From positions 62,001 to 126,000 of the forward strand of contig NZ_PHNJ01000009.1 of NCBI RefSeq assembly GCF_008122205.1: a DNA stretch of 64,000 bases, given 5' to 3'. The translations under genes were made by a program, and so were the position numbers. This stretch comes from Natronococcus pandeyae (lineage in GTDB: Archaea; Halobacteriota; Halobacteria; Halobacteriales; Natrialbaceae). This document shows positions 62,365 through 64,000 of the stretch, one piece after another. Position 1 is the stretch's first letter; each line of letters begins with the position of its first letter. Under the pieces are notes generated by a model. The model saw only the letters and a list, made by a program, of their open reading frames with translations, searched no databases and was not told the DNA's origin.

Positions 62365-63717
62365 ATGGCGGGAAAGACCGCCCTCGAGGAGGAGTCGTCC
62401 GCGGAGCAACTCACGTATCCGGCCGCGGACTGGCGCGGCTTCTTCCGCGAGCACTTCGGACCGTCGATGCTCTGGGCGCTCATCGGCATCGGCGTCAGTC
62501 ACATCGTGCTCGCCCCGACGCTGGGCGCGACGTTCGGGCTGTTCGCCATCTGGGTATTCGGGTTGATCTACCTCGCGAAGTACGGCGCCTGGGAGCTCGG
62601 AATCAGATACAATTACGGCACGGGCAAGAACCCGGTCCAGGGCTACCGCAATCTTCCCGGGCCGAAAAACTGGGCTCTGTGGCTGTCGGTACTGGTCTTT
62701 ACCGGGATGTACACCGCGATCACGGCGGCCGCCGGGATGAGCACGGCCGCGCTCGTCGCTGCGCTCACCGGCCTCGAGACGTCGATCGCGTTCGTTCTGC
62801 TCATCGGATTCGCCGGCGCGCTCGTGATGTTCTCCCGATACAGTCTGCTCGAGAAGGTGCTGATCGGCTTTACGGCCGCGCTCGGCGTACTGTTGCTCCT
62901 CGGCGTCGTCGTCGGCCCGCCGGAACCGGGGACGGCGACCGCGATGGCGTTTACTGTTCCGGATCTCACGGGGCCGGTGTTCGTCGGTCTGTTCGCCGCG
63001 GCGGCCGGTTTCGCCCCGTCCGGGTTCAGCACCACGGTTCTCGTCGGTAGCTGGAGTACGGCCAAGGGCGACGGCGCGAGCGAGCTCCGCGAGAAAGGAC
63101 TGGATCCGCGGGACCCGGCCTACCACGACTACATCCGGGCGTGGATCGCGACCGGGCGCCGCGACTTCAACATCGGTTACGCGTTCAGTTTCGCGCTGAT
63201 CACCGCCATGGTGGTCCTCGCGTCGAACGTGCTCTATCCGAATCCGCCGGAAGACGCTAACTTCGCGCTCGTGATCGGCGACATCCTGGGTGACTCGTTC
63301 GGCGAGTGGTCCTTCTACGCGATGCTGCTCGGCGGCTTCGCCGCGCTGTACTCGACCGTGATCACGCTGCTCGACGGCGCGTCGCGCGCGACCGCCGACA
63401 TCCTGCCGACGGCACTCGAGAACGAGGAGATGGACAGCGAGCCGATCCGAAAGGCCGTCGTGGTCGGGGTCGTCCTCGTGAGCAGCGTTACGGTCCTCTC
63501 GCTCGGGAACGTCCCGGTGACGCTCGTGTTGTTCGTCGCCGCGATTCTCGCGGTGACGGAGATTTTCTTCTATCCCGCCAACTGGTACATCGTCGAGAAC
63601 GAGCTTCCCGAGCCGTTTCGGCCGTCGCGGCGGTGGCACGCTTATTACGTGGTCAGTCTCGTCCTCGTCTCCATCTTCGGCTTGATGGGTGCGGCGGTCC
63701 GTCTCGGGTTTCTCTGA
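62365..63717 (+). CDS. Nramp-family divalent metal transporter
   Basis: 450 aa from ATG 62365, with about 11 membrane helices. Helix 1 holds GIGVSHIVLAPTLGATFG, a variant of the metal-binding D-P-G-N unwound region, so metal choice may differ from standard MntH. AGFAPSGFSTTVLVG in helix 6 takes the place of the usual MPHxxxxHS. Likely proton-coupled uptake of Mn2+ or a related ion or substrate. It sits apart from the iron block at 54-57 kb. Confidence 0.8.
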   Translation: MAGKTALEEESSAEQLTYPAADWRGFFREHFGPSMLWALIGIGVSHIVLAPTLGATFGLFAIWVFGLIYLAKYGAWELGIRYNYGTGKNPVQGYRNLPGPKNWALWLSVLVFTGMYTAITAAAGMSTAALVAALTGLETSIAFVLLIGFAGALVMFSRYSLLEKVLIGFTAALGVLLLLGVVVGPPEPGTATAMAFTVPDLTGPVFVGLFAAAAGFAPSGFSTTVLVGSWSTAKGDGASELREKGLDPRDPAYHDYIRAWIATGRRDFNIGYAFSFALITAMVVLASNVLYPNPPEDANFALVIGDILGDSFGEWSFYAMLLGGFAALYSTVITLLDGASRATADILPTALENEEMDSEPIRKAVVVGVVLVSSVTVLSLGNVPVTLVLFVAAILAVTEIFFYPANWYIVENELPEPFRPSRRWHAYYVVSLVLVSIFGLMGAAVRLGFL

Positions 63718-63801
63718 CCGTCCCGGTTTTCGGTGTCTCTCGACGAGTTGGCGTTCCGATAGCTCCAAAACGTTAGTGTCGCTGCTGACCTGGGCTCGAG
63801 T

Positions 63802-64000
63802 ATGAGCGGGGACCGTCGCCGAGGACGAGAGCGCGGCCGGGGTAGGCTATACTGCTCGCACTGCGGCGAATCGCTCGAGCCGTCGATGAACTACTGTCCG
63901 TCCTGCGGTCGTCCGAGCGCCGATTCGTCGAGTTCCGGAACGATCGACACCGACGGCTCGAGTACCGGTACCGACGCGACGAGAAACCGGCCGGCGCTCG
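63802..64000 (+). CDS. Zinc-ribbon protein, 3' end outside the window
   Basis: Begins at ATG 63802 and runs off the right edge. The visible 66 residues have an Arg/Gly-rich start and a zinc ribbon LYCSHCGESLEPSMNYCPSCGRP, then a Ser/Thr/Asp linker. Such N-terminal ribbons often precede membrane domains in haloarchaea; the rest is not visible. Confidence 0.75.
   Translation, partial: MSGDRRRGRERGRGRLYCSHCGESLEPSMNYCPSCGRPSADSSSSGTIDTDGSSTGTDATRNRPAL

Noticed and set aside
1-64000. CRISPR array, replication origin, rRNA operon or complete insertion sequence
   Set aside because: No regularly spaced repeats, no Orc1/Cdc6 gene, no rRNA and no intact transposase were seen.

Overview
The window is chromosomal DNA from a halophilic archaeon. 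The evidence is high G+C, very acidic proteins, Tat signals with a lipobox (RR near the N terminus, then a Cys), TFB/TATA-type transcription, HTH_10/Bat regulators, DUF7344, DUF5786 and DUF7563 families, and tRNA genes without an encoded CCA. The gene families look most like Natrialbales (Natrinema/Haloterrigena type). That placement is a judgement from protein style, not a measured result.

Layout. 1-2.0 kb: end of a DUF1616 membrane protein, an IS200/IS605-like scar and a DUF7344 gene. 2.2-7.7 kb: one tightly overlapping operon (acetyltransferase, DegT aminotransferase, Gfo/Idh dehydrogenase, nucleotide-sugar 6-dehydrogenase, GT2). Together these could make and use a UDP-diacetamido-uronic acid. 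8.2-21.9 kb: further surface-glycan genes (DUF354 and GT4 glycosyltransferases; a Gfo/Idh-DUF362-epimerase operon; a NodB-type deacetylase; an alkaline-phosphatase-superfamily enzyme; a PP-loop enzyme; a polytopic membrane protein), plus a lipoprotein. 22.5-25.7 kb: two Tat-exported beta-helix proteins. 26.3-28.8 kb: a second DUF7344 gene, a TFB and a small convergent gene. 28.9-33.4 kb: an XPB-like helicase, a tRNA-like sequence and a HerA-like ATPase. 33.4-36.8 kb: an aminotransferase pseudogene, a second AP-superfamily enzyme and a FemAB/GNAT protein. 37.6-42.9 kb: phosphohexomutase, GlmU-like and GlmS, the route to UDP-GlcNAc that could feed the 5' operon. 43.7-52.2 kb: CPA2 antiporter, small conserved proteins, two HTH_10 regulators and a UspA protein. 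52.3-57.4 kb: CcdA, TlpA-like, SCO-like, a membrane protein and an iron-transporter-like lipoprotein (redox/metal block). 57.7-64 kb: zinc-ribbon protein, sensor kinase, tRNA-Glu with a duplicated 3' end (attachment-site scar), FAH family hydrolase, metallo-hydrolase, Nramp transporter and the start of a zinc-ribbon protein.

Most notable signal. An 8-base element, ATAACAAA (usually followed by GCC), recurs upstream of the glycan genes between 2 and 34 kb. It sits about 31-37 bases before a start codon, where the BRE/TATA box of a leaderless archaeal transcript would be. At two loci that start codon opens a mini-ORF ending in Gly-Ile-x-Tyr-Leu-stop whose TGA overlaps the next ATG. The window also encodes a TFB in the same neighbourhood. 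I read this as a candidate promoter class for surface polysaccharide genes. The element and its spacing are seen in the sequence; the regulon idea is inference.
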